Source: an uncultured Gammaproteobacteria bacterium (GTDB lineage Bacteria; Pseudomonadota; Gammaproteobacteria; Eutrophobiales; Eutrophobiaceae). From it: a stretch of DNA of 64,000 nt. How positions within the stretch are numbered: position 1 is the stretch's first letter; each line of letters starts with the position of its first letter. Shown here one piece after another: positions 62,101-64,000 of the stretch. The stretch covers positions 62,001 through 126,000 of the forward strand of contig CATOTD010000014.1 in NCBI GenBank assembly GCA_951812995.1, in the 5' to 3' direction. Below the pieces are notes generated by a model. The model searched no databases and was not told the origin of the DNA. It worked only from the letters and a program-made list of their open reading frames with translations. The translations under genes and the position numbers were made by a program.

Positions 62101-64000
62101 TGTAACGCAAGGTAGCGAGGATGGACTCGACCTCAATGGTCGTTAAGTTGCTGTTGGCCCTGGTGACGGTAATGGTACCAGCACCTGTTGCGGCATCAGT
62201 CTGGCGCCAGGCCAGCGTGAGGCCAGTGATACCGGCAATCGTCACATCGCTCACGCTGTTATTGTCCCCGCCGATGGCAAGGGCCAGGTCCGCACCCATG
62301 GCACCGCTACCATAGACCAGTTGTTCGTTGCCATCGGTATCCAAACCGGTTGCAGTAATGGTAATCGCGCGTATGGTCGGGGTCAGCGGCAGTTCTATGA
62401 TCTGTACGCCTCTATCACGATAGGTATTGACCAAGGCGTAGGCCTTGCCGTCTATCACCGTGGTGGTGATGTCCTCTGCGCCATCCAATAAGGTGTTGGC
62501 ATGCGCATCAGTAATCGTGCCTGCGGGTGTGGGATTGCGCGGATTGGAGATGTCGATAATCTGTACCCCATCATCACCCCAGGCGGCGACCAGCGCGTAG
62601 GTCTTGCCGGCCATCACCACCGTGGTGATGGCGCTGGCACCCCGCAGTGCGGTAAAGCCACCTGCCCCATCAGTAATCGCGGTCGTGGGCGTGGGCTTTT
62701 TCGGGTCGGATATGTCGATAATCTGTACCCCATCATCACCCCTGGCGGCGACCAGCGCGTAGGTACGCGGCACACCGGTATGCGGGTCATCAATGACCAC
62801 CGTGGTGATGGCGTGGGCACCCAACAGTTCGGGGTATGTAGCTCCATCAGTAATCGCGGCCGTGGGCGTGGGATTGCGCGGGTCGGAGATGTCGATAATC
62901 TGTACCCCGTGATCATCATAGGCGGCGACCAGCGCGTAGGTGCTGGCACCGATCTTCGCCGTGGTGATGGCGATTGCACCATCCAGGGCGGTCTTGTCAC
63001 CATCATCAGTAATCGCGGCCGTGGGCGTGGGATTGCGCGGGTCGGAGATGTCGATAATCTGTACCCCGTGATCATCATAGGCGGCGACCAGCGCGTAGGT
63101 CTTGCCGCCCACCACCACCGTGGTGATGGCGGTGGCACCCAACAGTGCGGTGTAGCCGCCCTCGCCATCGCTAATCGCAGCCGTGGGCTTGGACTTGTTC
63201 GGGTCGGTGATGTTGATGATCTGTACCCCATCATCATCATAGGCGGCGACCAGGGCGTAGGTCGCATCGCCGATCTTCACCGTGGTGATTGAGTATGCAC
63301 CACGCAGTTCGGGGTATGTAGCCCCATCAGTAATCGTGGCCGTGGGCGTGGGATTGTTCGGGTCGGAGATGTCAAGTATCTGTACCCAGCCACCATTACT
63401 ATTACCATCATCATCATAATCCCCGGCGGCGACCAGGGCGTAGGGGATGCCGCCTATCACCACCGTGGTGATGGACTCTGGATACGTCAGTGCGGCGTTG
63501 TTGGCAGCGAACACTATCTTGGTGATGGACTCTGGAGTCGTCAGTACGATTTCGGTAGCGGAGTAATTGTCGGTAATGTTGCCCCTCGCCACCGGGACTT
63601 GTAAGACGGCATTATCGCCGGTCCTGGCGTTGGCTCCCAAGACCACACCCGTGGTCAGTGCCGCGGTGTCAAGTATGCTGTAGGGGGTTTGTAGTGCCAG
63701 GGATGGCGGGATAGCATAGATAAAATGATCGTCCGTCAACGCCCCTCTTGAGACCCCGGTCAGCGTGATGGTATGGCCGAGACGGGTGGTAATGACTGTA
63801 TTGCCACTGCCATCATCAAGCGTTGCGCGCCTTACAGCGCCAAGATTGGTAAAGCCAGCAAGGGCGGACACATCAATTTTATTATTACCGTTGGTAAAAT
63901 CAGCAATAGTGTCATTGCTGTGACCTGGGGCAAAGACAAAGGTATCATCGCCGGTGCCGCCTTCGAGCATGTCATTACCCGCACCGCCCCTTAAGGTATC
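40889..64000 (-). CDS. Gene A: giant RTX / LVIVD-propeller surface protein, C-terminal 7,703 residues (N-terminus outside window)
   Basis: The frame is open from the right edge to a TAG at 40,889-40,891. A Met codon at 63,970 is not a credible start: the ten codons before it already read as RTX sequence (DTLRGGAGND), so the gene continues upstream. Counting residue 1 at 64,000: RTX repeats and cap (1-~170), a divergent seven-repeat LVIVD propeller (~170-540), a cadherin/Ig-like domain and RTX block (~540-860), eight near-identical propeller-Ig-RTX modules of about 870 residues (864-~7,620), and a C-terminal tail (~7,620-7,703) ending NNFDNYFSVI. RTX repeats of this type bind Ca2+ and fold after type I secretion, so the product is probably an extracellular or surface adhesin. 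The propellers are the likely ligand-contact domains, by inference only. No enzymatic motif was recognised. The gene lies immediately upstream of gene B on the same strand and shares its modules. Confidence 0.93.
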   Translation of the reverse strand, partial: DTLRGGAGNDMLEGGTGDDTFVFAPGHSNDTIADFTNGNNKIDVSALAGFTNLGAVRRATLDDGSGNTVITTRLGHTITLTGVSRGALTDDHFIYAIPPSLALQTPYSILDTAALTTGVVLGANARTGDNAVLQVPVARGNITDNYSATEIVLTTPESITKIVFAANNAALTYPESITTVVIGGIPYALVAAGDYDDDGNSNGGWVQILDISDPNNPTPTATITDGATYPELRGAYSITTVKIGDATYALVAAYDDDGVQIINITDPNKSKPTAAISDGEGGYTALLGATAITTVVVGGKTYALVAAYDDHGVQIIDISDPRNPTPTAAITDDGDKTALDGAIAITTAKIGASTYALVAAYDDHGVQIIDISDPRNPTPTAAITDGATYPELLGAHAITTVVIDDPHTGVPRTYALVAARGDDGVQIIDISDPKKPTPTTAITDGAGGFTALRGASAITTVVMAGKTYALVAAWGDDGVQIIDISNPRNPTPAGTITDAHANTLLDGAEDITTTVIDGKAYALVNTYRDRGVQIIELPLTPTIRAITITATGLDTDGNEQLVYGSGAMGADLALAIGGDNNSVSDVTIAGITGLTLAWRQTDAATGAGTITVTRANSNLTTIEVESILATLRYNNTAAGAANGVREFSIVLTDTGELDSTPTVHRVNVNRGAIIGDDTDKTFQGVQITANADLIDGKGGVDTVSYDQSDAGVTVNLSDNTQNANGHAQGDVLLNIENLIGSNHADTLTGDVYSNRLEGGDGNDQLSGGAGDDILNGGAGDDTLTGGAGNDTFVFTAGHGTDTITDFTTGNNKIDLSAIAGFTNLKAVQDATLDDGSGNTVITTSDGNTITLTGVLERDLTDDHFIYAIIPPTLALQTTYSILDNAALTTGVVLGANTRAGDDAALQAPTAVAAYAHGSDDNDGSTQFALVGPTAVTTVDIGGKTYLLATMRVSDSVQLIDVSDPARAQQIGSIVETPMLELNNPEAITTVVIGGVTYALVAALGDDGVQILELRTDPLNPATSPTIQTIATAREDQPDNHPDATTNYTELLGARGITTVVIKGKTYALVAAYVDDGVQIIDITTPTAPIAVAAITDSTSGAPTDYTELDGAVGITTVVIKGKTYALVAAPTDHGVQIIDITTPAAPSAVAAITDSTLGADTPYTALGGAWDITTVVIDGKTYALVAAPTDHGVQIIDISTPETPTAVAALFDNSVQVASPYTALRTAFAITTTVIAGRTYALVTGYGDHAVQVIDITDPANPTAVVALVDGATYPELAGAFNITTAVVAGKTYAFVAGYGDNGIQVIELPLTATISTITITTTGLDPTDEQLAYGTGAGQVLVIGAAANADASDVTIAGITGLTLVWHQTDAATGAGTITVTRANSNLTTIEVESILAALRYQNADAQNATNGVREFSIVLTDADGNVSTPTVHSVNVNSGAIIGDDTDETFQGVQITANADIIDGKGGVDTVSYANSNVGVTVDLSDNSKNANGHAQGDILLNIENLIGSDYADTLTGDANANRLEGGAGNDTLTGGVGADRLEGGTGDDVLSGGAGGDRLDGGDGADTASYAAAVAGMAYTVTALDSGLAADIDITGVYVNLNKAGAQTLGNTDATGDILSRIENLIGSGHDDVLIGNAGVNRLEGGAGNDTLSGGAGADTFVFKPGHGNDIIVDFTTGNNKIDLSVFAGFTDLDAVKRATRDVNGNAEITTSDGNTITLTGVLERDLTDDHFIYAIPPTLALQTTYSILDNAALGAGVVLGANTRAGDNVALQAPTAVAAYAHGSDDNDGSTQFALVGPTAVTTVDIGGKTYLLATMRVSDSVQLIDVSDPARAQQIGSIVETPMLELNNPEAITTVVIGGVTYALVAALGDDGVQILELRTDPLNPATSPTIQTIATAREDQPDNHPDATTNYTELLGARGITTVVIKGKTYALVAAYVDDGVQIIDITTPTAPIAVAAITDSTSGAPTDYTELDGAVGITTVVIKGKTYALVAAPTDHGVQIIDITTPAAPSAVAAITDSTLGADTPYTALGGAWDITTVVIDGKTYALVAAPTDHGVQIIDISTPETPTAVAALFDNSVQVASPYTALRTAFAITTTVIAGRTYALVTGYGDHAVQVIDITDPANPTAVVALVDGATYPELAGAFNITTAEINNKVYAFVAGYSDNGIQVIELPIPATISTITITTTGLDPTDEQLAYGTGAGQVLVIGAAANADASDVTIAGITGLTLVWHQTDAATGAGTITVTRANSNLTTIEVESILAALRYQNADAQNATNGVREFSIVLTDADGNVSTPTVHSVNVNSGAIIGDDTDETFQGVQITANADIIDGKGGVDTVSYANSNVGVTVDLSDNSKNANGHAQGDILLNIENLIGSDYADTLTGDANANRLEGGAGNDTLTGGVGADRLEGGTGDDVLSGGAGGDRLDGGDGADTASYAAAVAGMAYTVTALDSGLAADIDITGVYVNLNKAGAQTLGNTDSTGDILSRIENLIGSGHDDVLIGNAGVNRLEGGAGNDTLSGGAGADTFVFKPGHGNDIIVDFTTGNNKIDLSVFAGFTDLDAVKRATRDVNGNAEITTSDGNTITLTGVLERDLTDDHFIYAIPPTLALQTTYSILDNAALGAGVVLGANTRAGDNVALQAPTAVAAYAHGSDDNDGSTQFALVGPTAVTTVDIGGKTYLLATMRVSDSVQLIDVSDPARAQQIGSIVETPMLELNNPEAITTVVIGGVTYALVAALGDDGVQILELRTDPLNPATSPTIQTIATAREDQPDNHPDATTNYTELLGARGITTVVIKGKTYALVAAYVDDGVQIIDITTPTAPIAVAAITDSTSGAPTDYTELDGAVGITTVVIKGKTYALVAAPTDHGVQIIDITTPAAPSAVAAITDSTLGADTPYTALGGAWDITTVVIDGKTYALVAAPTDHGVQIIDISTPETPTAVAALFDNSVQVASPYTALRTAFAITTTVIAGRTYALVTGYGDHAVQVIDITDPANPTAVVALVDGATYPELAGAFNITTAEINNKVYAFVAGYSDNGIQVIELPIPATISTITITTTGLDPTDEQLAYGTGAGQVLVIGAAANADASDVTIAGITGLNIVWDSTARTITLTKNGGGNLTTIEVESILAALRYQNADAQNAANGERSFSIVLTDADGNVSTPTVHSVNVNSGAIIGDDTDETFQGVQITANADIIDGKGGVDTVSYAGATDGNGVTVDLSDNSKNANGHAQGDILLNIENLIGTDYADTLTGDANANRLEGGAGNDTLTGGVGADRLEGGTGDDVLSGGAGGDRLDGGDGADTASYAAAVAGMAYTVTALDSGLAADIDITGVYVNLNKAGAQTLGNTDSTGDILSRIENLIGSGHDDVLIGNAGVNRLEGGAGNDTLSGGAGADTFVFKPGHGNDIIVDFTTGNNKIDLSVFAGFTDLDAVKRATRDVNGNAEITTSDGNTITLTGVLERDLTDDHFIYAIPPTLALQTTYSILDNAALGAGVVLGANTRAGDDAALQAPTAVAAYAHGSDDNDGSTQFALVGPTAVTTVDIGGKTYLLATMRVSDSVQLIDVSDPARAQQIGSIVETPMLELNNPEAITTVVIGGVTYALVAALGDDGVQILELRTDPLNPATSPTIQTIATAREDQPDNHPDATTNYTELLGARGITTVVIKGKTYALVAAYVDDGVQIIDITTPTAPIAVAAITDSTSGAPTDYTELDGAVGITTVVIKGKTYALVAAPTDHGVQIIDITTPAAPSAVAAITDSTLGADTPYTALGGAWDITTVVIDGKTYALVAAPTDHGVQIIDISTPETPTAVAALFDNSVQADSPYTALRTAFAITTTVIAGRTYALVTGYGDHAVQVIDITDPANPTAVAALRDGVDGYAELRGAFNITTAVVAGKTYAFVAGYGDNGIQVIELPIPATISTITITTTGLDPTDEQLAYGTGAGQVLVIGAAANADASDVTIAGITGLNIVWDSTARTITLTKNGGGNLTTIEVESILAALRYQNADAQNAANGERSFSIVLTDADGNVSTPTVHSVNVNSGAIIGDDTDETFQGVQITANADIIDGKGGVDTVSYAGATDGNGVTVDLSDNSKNANGHAQGDILLNIENLIGTDYADTLTGDANANRLEGGAGNDTLTGGVGADRLEGGTGDDVLSGGAGGDRLDGGDGADTASYAAAVAGMAYTVTALDSGLAADIDITGVYVNLNKAGAQTLGNTDSTGDILSRIENLIGSGHDDVLIGNAGVNRLEGGAGNDTLSGGAGADTFVFKPGHGNDIIVDFTTGNNKIDLSVFAGFTDLDAVKRATRDVNGNAEITTSDGNTITLTGVLERDLTDDHFIYAIPPTLALQTTYSILDNAALGAGVVLGANTRAGDDAALQAPTAVAAYAHGSDDNDGSTQFALVGPTAVTTVDIGGKTYLLATMRVSDSVQLIDVSDPARAQQIGSIVETPMLELNNPEAITTVVIGGVTYALVAALGDDGVQILELRTDPLNPATSPTIQTIATAREDQPDNHPDATTNYTELLGARGITTVVIKGKTYALVAAYVDDGVQIIDITTPTAPIAVAAITDSTSGAPTDYTELDGAVGITTVVIKGKTYALIAAPTDHGVQIIDITTPAAPSAVAAITDSTLGADTPYTALGGAWDITTVVIDGKTYALVAAPTDHGVQIIDISTPETPTAVAALFDNSVQVASPYTALRTAFAITTTVIAGRTYALVTGYGDHAVQVIDITDPANPTAVAALRDGVDGYAELRGAFNITTAVVAGKTYAFVAGYGDNGIQVIELPIPATISTITITTTGLDPTDEQLAYGTGAGQVLVIGAAANADASDVTIAGITGLNIVWDSTARTITLTKNGGGNLTTIEVESILAALRYQNADAQNAANGERSFSIVLTDADGNVSTPTVHSVNVNSGAIIGDDTDETFQGVQITANADIIDGKGGVDTVSYAGATDGNGVTVDLSDNSKNANGHAQGDILLNIENLIGTDYADTLTGDANANRLEGGAGNDTLTGGVGADRLEGGTGDDVLSGGAGGDRLDGGDGADTASYAAAVAGMAYTVTALDSGLAADIDITGVYVNLNKAGAQTLGNTDSTGDILSRIENLIGSGHDDVLIGNAGVNRLEGGADNDTLSGGAGADTFVFKPGHGNDIIVDFTTGNNKIDLSVFAGFTDLDAVKRATRDVNGNAEITTSDGNTITLTGVLERDLTDDHFIYAIPPTLALQTTYSILDNAALGAGVVLGANTRAGDNVALQAPTAVAAYAHGSDDNDGSTQFALVGPTAVTTVDIGGKTYLLATMRVSDSVQLIDVSDPARAQQIGSIVETPMLELNNPEAITTVVIGGVTYALVAALGDDGVQILELRTDPLNPATSPTIQTIATAREDQPDNHPDATTNYTELLGARGITTVVIKGKTYALVAAYVDDGVQIIDITTPTAPIAVAAITDSTSGAPTDYTELDGAVGITTVVIKGKTYALIAAPTDHGVQIIDITTPAAPSAVAAITDSTLGADTPYTALGGAWDITTVVIDGKTYALVAAPTDHGVQIIDISTPETPTAVAALFDNSVQVASPYTALRTAFAITTTVIAGRTYALVTGYGDHAVQVIDITDPANPTAVVALVDGATYPELAGAFNITTAVIAGKTYAFVAGYSDNGIQVIELPIPATISTITITTTGLDPTDEQLAYGTGAGQVLVIGVAANADASDVTIAGITGLNIVWDSTARTITLTKNGGGNLTTIEVESILAALRYQNADAQNAANGERSFSIVLTDADGNVSTPTVHSVNVNSGAIIGDDTDETFQGVQITANADIIDGKGGVDTVSYANSNVGVTVDLSDNSKNANGWAANDVLLNIENIIGSTHNDVLIGDVYANRLEGGAGNDTLTGGVGADRLEGGTGDDVLSGGAGGDRLDGGDGADTASYAAAVAGMAYTVTALDSGLAADIDITGVYVNLNKAGAQTLGNTDSTGDILSRIENLIGSGHDDVLIGNAGVNRLEGGAGNDTLSGGAGADTFVFKPGHGNDIIVDFTTGNNKIDLSVFAGFTDLDAVKRATRDVNGNAEITTSDGNTITLTGVLERDLTDDHFIYAIPPTLALQTTYSILDTAALGAGVALGANTRAGDNVALQAPTAVAAYAHGSDDNDGSTQFALVGPTAVTTVDIGGKTYLLATMRVSDSVQLIDVSDPARAQQIGSIVETPMLELNNPEAITTVVIGGVTYALVAALGDDGVQILELRTDPLNPATPPTIQTIATAREDQPDNHPDATTNYTELLGARGITTVVIKGKTYALVAAYVDDGVQIIDITTPTAPIAVAAITDSTSGAPTDYTELDGAVGITTVVIKGKTYALVAAPTDHGVQIIDITTPAAPSAVAAITDSTLGADTPYTALGGAWDITTVVIDGKTYALVAAPTDHGVQIIDISTPETPTAVAALFDNSVQVASPYTALRTAFAITTTVIAGRTYALVTGYGDHAVQVIDITDPANPTAVVALVDGATYPELAGAFNITTAVIAGKTYAFVAGYSDNGIQVIELPIPATISTITITTTGLDPTDEQLAYGTGAGQVLVIGVAANADASDVTIAGITGLNIVWDSTARTITLTKNGGGNLTTIEVESILAALRYQNADAQNAANGERSFSIVLTDADGNVSTPTVHSVNVNSGAIIGDDTDETFQGVQITANADIIDGKGGVDTVSYANSNVGVTVDLSDNSKNANGHAQGDILLNIENLIGTDYADTLTGDANANRLEGGAGNDTLTGGVGADRLEGGTGDDVLSGGAGGDRLDGGDGADTASYAAAVAGMAYTVTALDSGLAADIDITGVYVNLNKAGAQTLGNTDSTGDILSRIENLIGSGHDDVLIGNAGVNRLEGGADNDTLSGGAGADTFVFKPGHGNDIIVDFTTGNNKIDLSVFAGFTDLDAVKRATRDVNGNAEITTSDGNTITLTGVLERDLTDDHFIYAIPPTLALQTTYSILDNAALGAGVVLGANTRAGDDAALQAPTAVAAYAHGSDDNDGSTQFALVGPTAVTTVDIGGKTYLLATMRVSDSVQLIDVSDPARAQQIGSIVETPMLELNNPEAITTVVIGGVTYALVAALGDDGVQILELRTDPLNPATSPTIQTIATAREDQPDNHPDATTNYTELLGARGITTVVIKGKTYALVAAYVDDGVQIIDITTPTAPIAVAAITDSTSGAPTDYTELDGAVGITTVVIKGKTYALIAAPTDHGVQIIDITTPAAPSAVAAITDSTLGADTPYTALGGAWDITTVVIDGKTYALVAAPTDHGVQIIDISTPETPTAVAALFDNSVQVASPYTALRTAFAITTTVIAGRTYALVTGYGDHAVQVIDITDPANPTAVVALVDGATYPELAGAFNITTAVIAGKTYAFVAGYGDNGIQVIELPIPATISTITITTTGLDPTDEQLAYGTGAGQVLVIGAAANADASDVTIAGITGLNIVWDSTARTITLTKNGGGNLTTIEVESILAALRYQNADAQNAANGERSFSIVLTDADGNVSTPTVHSVNVNSGAIIGDDTDETFQGVQITANADIIDGKGGVDTVSYANSNVGVTVDLSDNSKNANGWAANDVLLNIENIIGSTHNDVLIGDVYANRLEGGAGNDTLTGGVGADRFVLDIAVLAADADTITDFNSGQGDRIQIDTMNGDETMLAALGLAVADNGAHANIVSAGDNALVYITINNVDHQDIINNFDNYFSVI
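41130..43174 (-). repeat. Gene A unit 8, truncated (propeller ~41,826-42,971)
   Basis: A complete propeller and Ig-like domain, and an RTX lead of the WAANDVLLNIENIIGS type. Where other units continue into their VYVNLNKA block and cap, this one passes directly from NDTLTGGVGADRF into the C-terminal tail. It carries TYALIAAPTDHG like units 5 and 6. Confidence 0.85.
43175..45772 (-). repeat. Gene A unit 7 (propeller ~44,424-45,569)
   Basis: Variant marks: SILDTAALGAGVALG, NPATPPTIQ (Pro for Ser), VIAGKTYAFVAGYSDNG, GVAANADAS, the HAQGDILLNIENLIG form of the RTX lead, and GGADNDTLSG. Confidence 0.85.
45773..48370 (-). repeat. Gene A unit 6 (propeller ~47,022-48,167)
   Basis: Variant marks: TYALIAAPTDHG, VIAGKTYAFVAGYSDNG, GVAANADAS, and the RTX lead WAANDVLLNIENIIGS with GDVYANRLEGG in place of HAQGDILLNIENLIG. 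The last mark is shared only with unit 8, exactly two periods away. Confidence 0.85.
48371..50977 (-). repeat. Gene A unit 5 (propeller ~49,629-50,774)
   Basis: Variant marks: TYALIAAPTDHG (Ile for Val), ALRDGVDGYAELRGAFNI as in unit 4, VSYAGATDGNGVTVDL, and GGADNDTLSG in the last RTX repeats. Confidence 0.85.
50978..53584 (-). repeat. Gene A unit 4 (propeller ~52,235-53,381)
   Basis: Variant marks: RAGDDAALQ, SVQADSPYTAL (other gene A units have SVQVASPYTAL), ALRDGVDGYAELRGAFNI with VVAGKTYAFVAGYGDNG, and VSYAGATDGNGVTVDL. SVQADSPY is the gene B form. Confidence 0.85.
53585..56188 (-). repeat. Gene A unit 3 (propeller ~54,840-55,985)
   Basis: Variant marks: last propeller repeat AEINNKVYAFVAGYSDNG as in unit 2, but Ig variant NIVWDSTARTITLTKNGG as in units 4-8, and RTX lead VSYAGATDGNGVTVDL. 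It is a recombinant between the two classes. Confidence 0.85.
56189..58798 (-). repeat. Gene A unit 2 (propeller ~57,450-58,595)
   Basis: Variant marks: ALGAGVVLG, RAGDNVALQ, last propeller repeat AEINNKVYAFVAGYSDNG, and Ig variant LTLVWHQTDAATGAG as in unit 1. Confidence 0.85.
58799..61411 (-). repeat. Gene A unit 1 (propeller ~60,060-61,205)
   Basis: Variant marks: YAIIPPT (one extra Ile codon), ALTTGVVLG, last propeller repeat VVAGKTYAFVAGYGDNG with ELPLTATIS, Ig variant LTLVWHQTDAATGAG, NGVREFSIVL, and GNTDATGD where all later units have GNTDSTGD. The first and last marks are shared with the upstream or gene B modules, so this unit is the transition into the array. Confidence 0.85.
61412..64000 (-). 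repeat. Gene A divergent leading module (propeller A1 at ~62,380-63,490)
   Basis: RTX sequence and a cap (FVFAPGHSNDTIADF) precede a seven-repeat LVIVD propeller of regular form (TYALVAAYDDHGVQIIDISD, DPRNPTPTAAITD). Repeat one has an Asp/Asn-rich insertion, GDYDDDGNSNGGW. The Ig-like domain and RTX part follow, with no VYVNLNKA block. It differs clearly from the eight modules after it and is closest to an unmodified LVIVD propeller. Confidence 0.82.

Noticed and set aside
63968..63970. ATG at 63,970 as start of gene A
   Set aside because: The preceding ten codons to the edge are in-frame RTX sequence, no ribosome binding site is seen, and a real start would not fall inside an RTX repeat.

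Overview
The window is almost wholly occupied by two giant genes on the minus strand, lying head to tail and separated by one 207-base gap (40,682-40,888). Gene A runs from beyond the right edge (64,000) to a TAG at 40,889-40,891, giving at least 7,703 residues, and it contains the true C-terminus but not the N-terminus. Gene B starts at an ATG at 40,681 and stays open for 13,560 codons to the left edge; it has the true N-terminus but its end lies outside. Together they cover about 99.7% of the 64 kb. I see no RNA genes, insertion sequences, CRISPR arrays or plus-strand genes. The many long plus-strand open frames are antisense shadows of repetitive GC-rich coding DNA.

Both products look like calcium-dependent, type I-secreted RTX surface proteins (giant adhesins). 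Gene B begins with a BapA-type prefix domain, a hydrophobic Gly/Ala segment, a carboxypeptidase-regulatory-like fold and a helical region. About 17 Ig-like domains follow, in three alternating classes. After these, both genes consist of a repeating composite module. Each module has a beta-propeller made of seven LVIVD-type repeats (cores such as TYALVAA..D.GVQIIDI), a cadherin/Ig-like domain, one or more blocks of RTX nonapeptides (GGxGxDxLx), and a serralysin-like cap (FVF.PGHG.D.I.DF..G.NKIDLS...ITLTGV). I count 9 propellers in gene A and 10 in gene B. Gene A ends in a distinct tail that looks like a type I secretion signal.

The most striking property is nested repetition: 27-bp nonapeptides, roughly 366-bp RTX blocks, 2.6-3.6-kb propeller modules, and, in part of gene B, a higher-order repeat of about 6.94 kb. 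Gene A carries eight near-identical modules of 2,598-2,613 bp. Sequence variants are shuffled among modules and between the two genes, and two propellers 30 kb apart in gene B share long identical stretches. This points to recent unequal exchange and gene conversion.

Organism: type I-secreted RTX proteins with a BapA-like prefix point to a Gram-negative bacterium, most likely a proteobacterium with moderately high GC coding DNA. Nothing here allows a finer assignment. The secretion machinery (ABC transporter, membrane-fusion protein, TolC) and any LapD/LapG-like retention system are not in the window.
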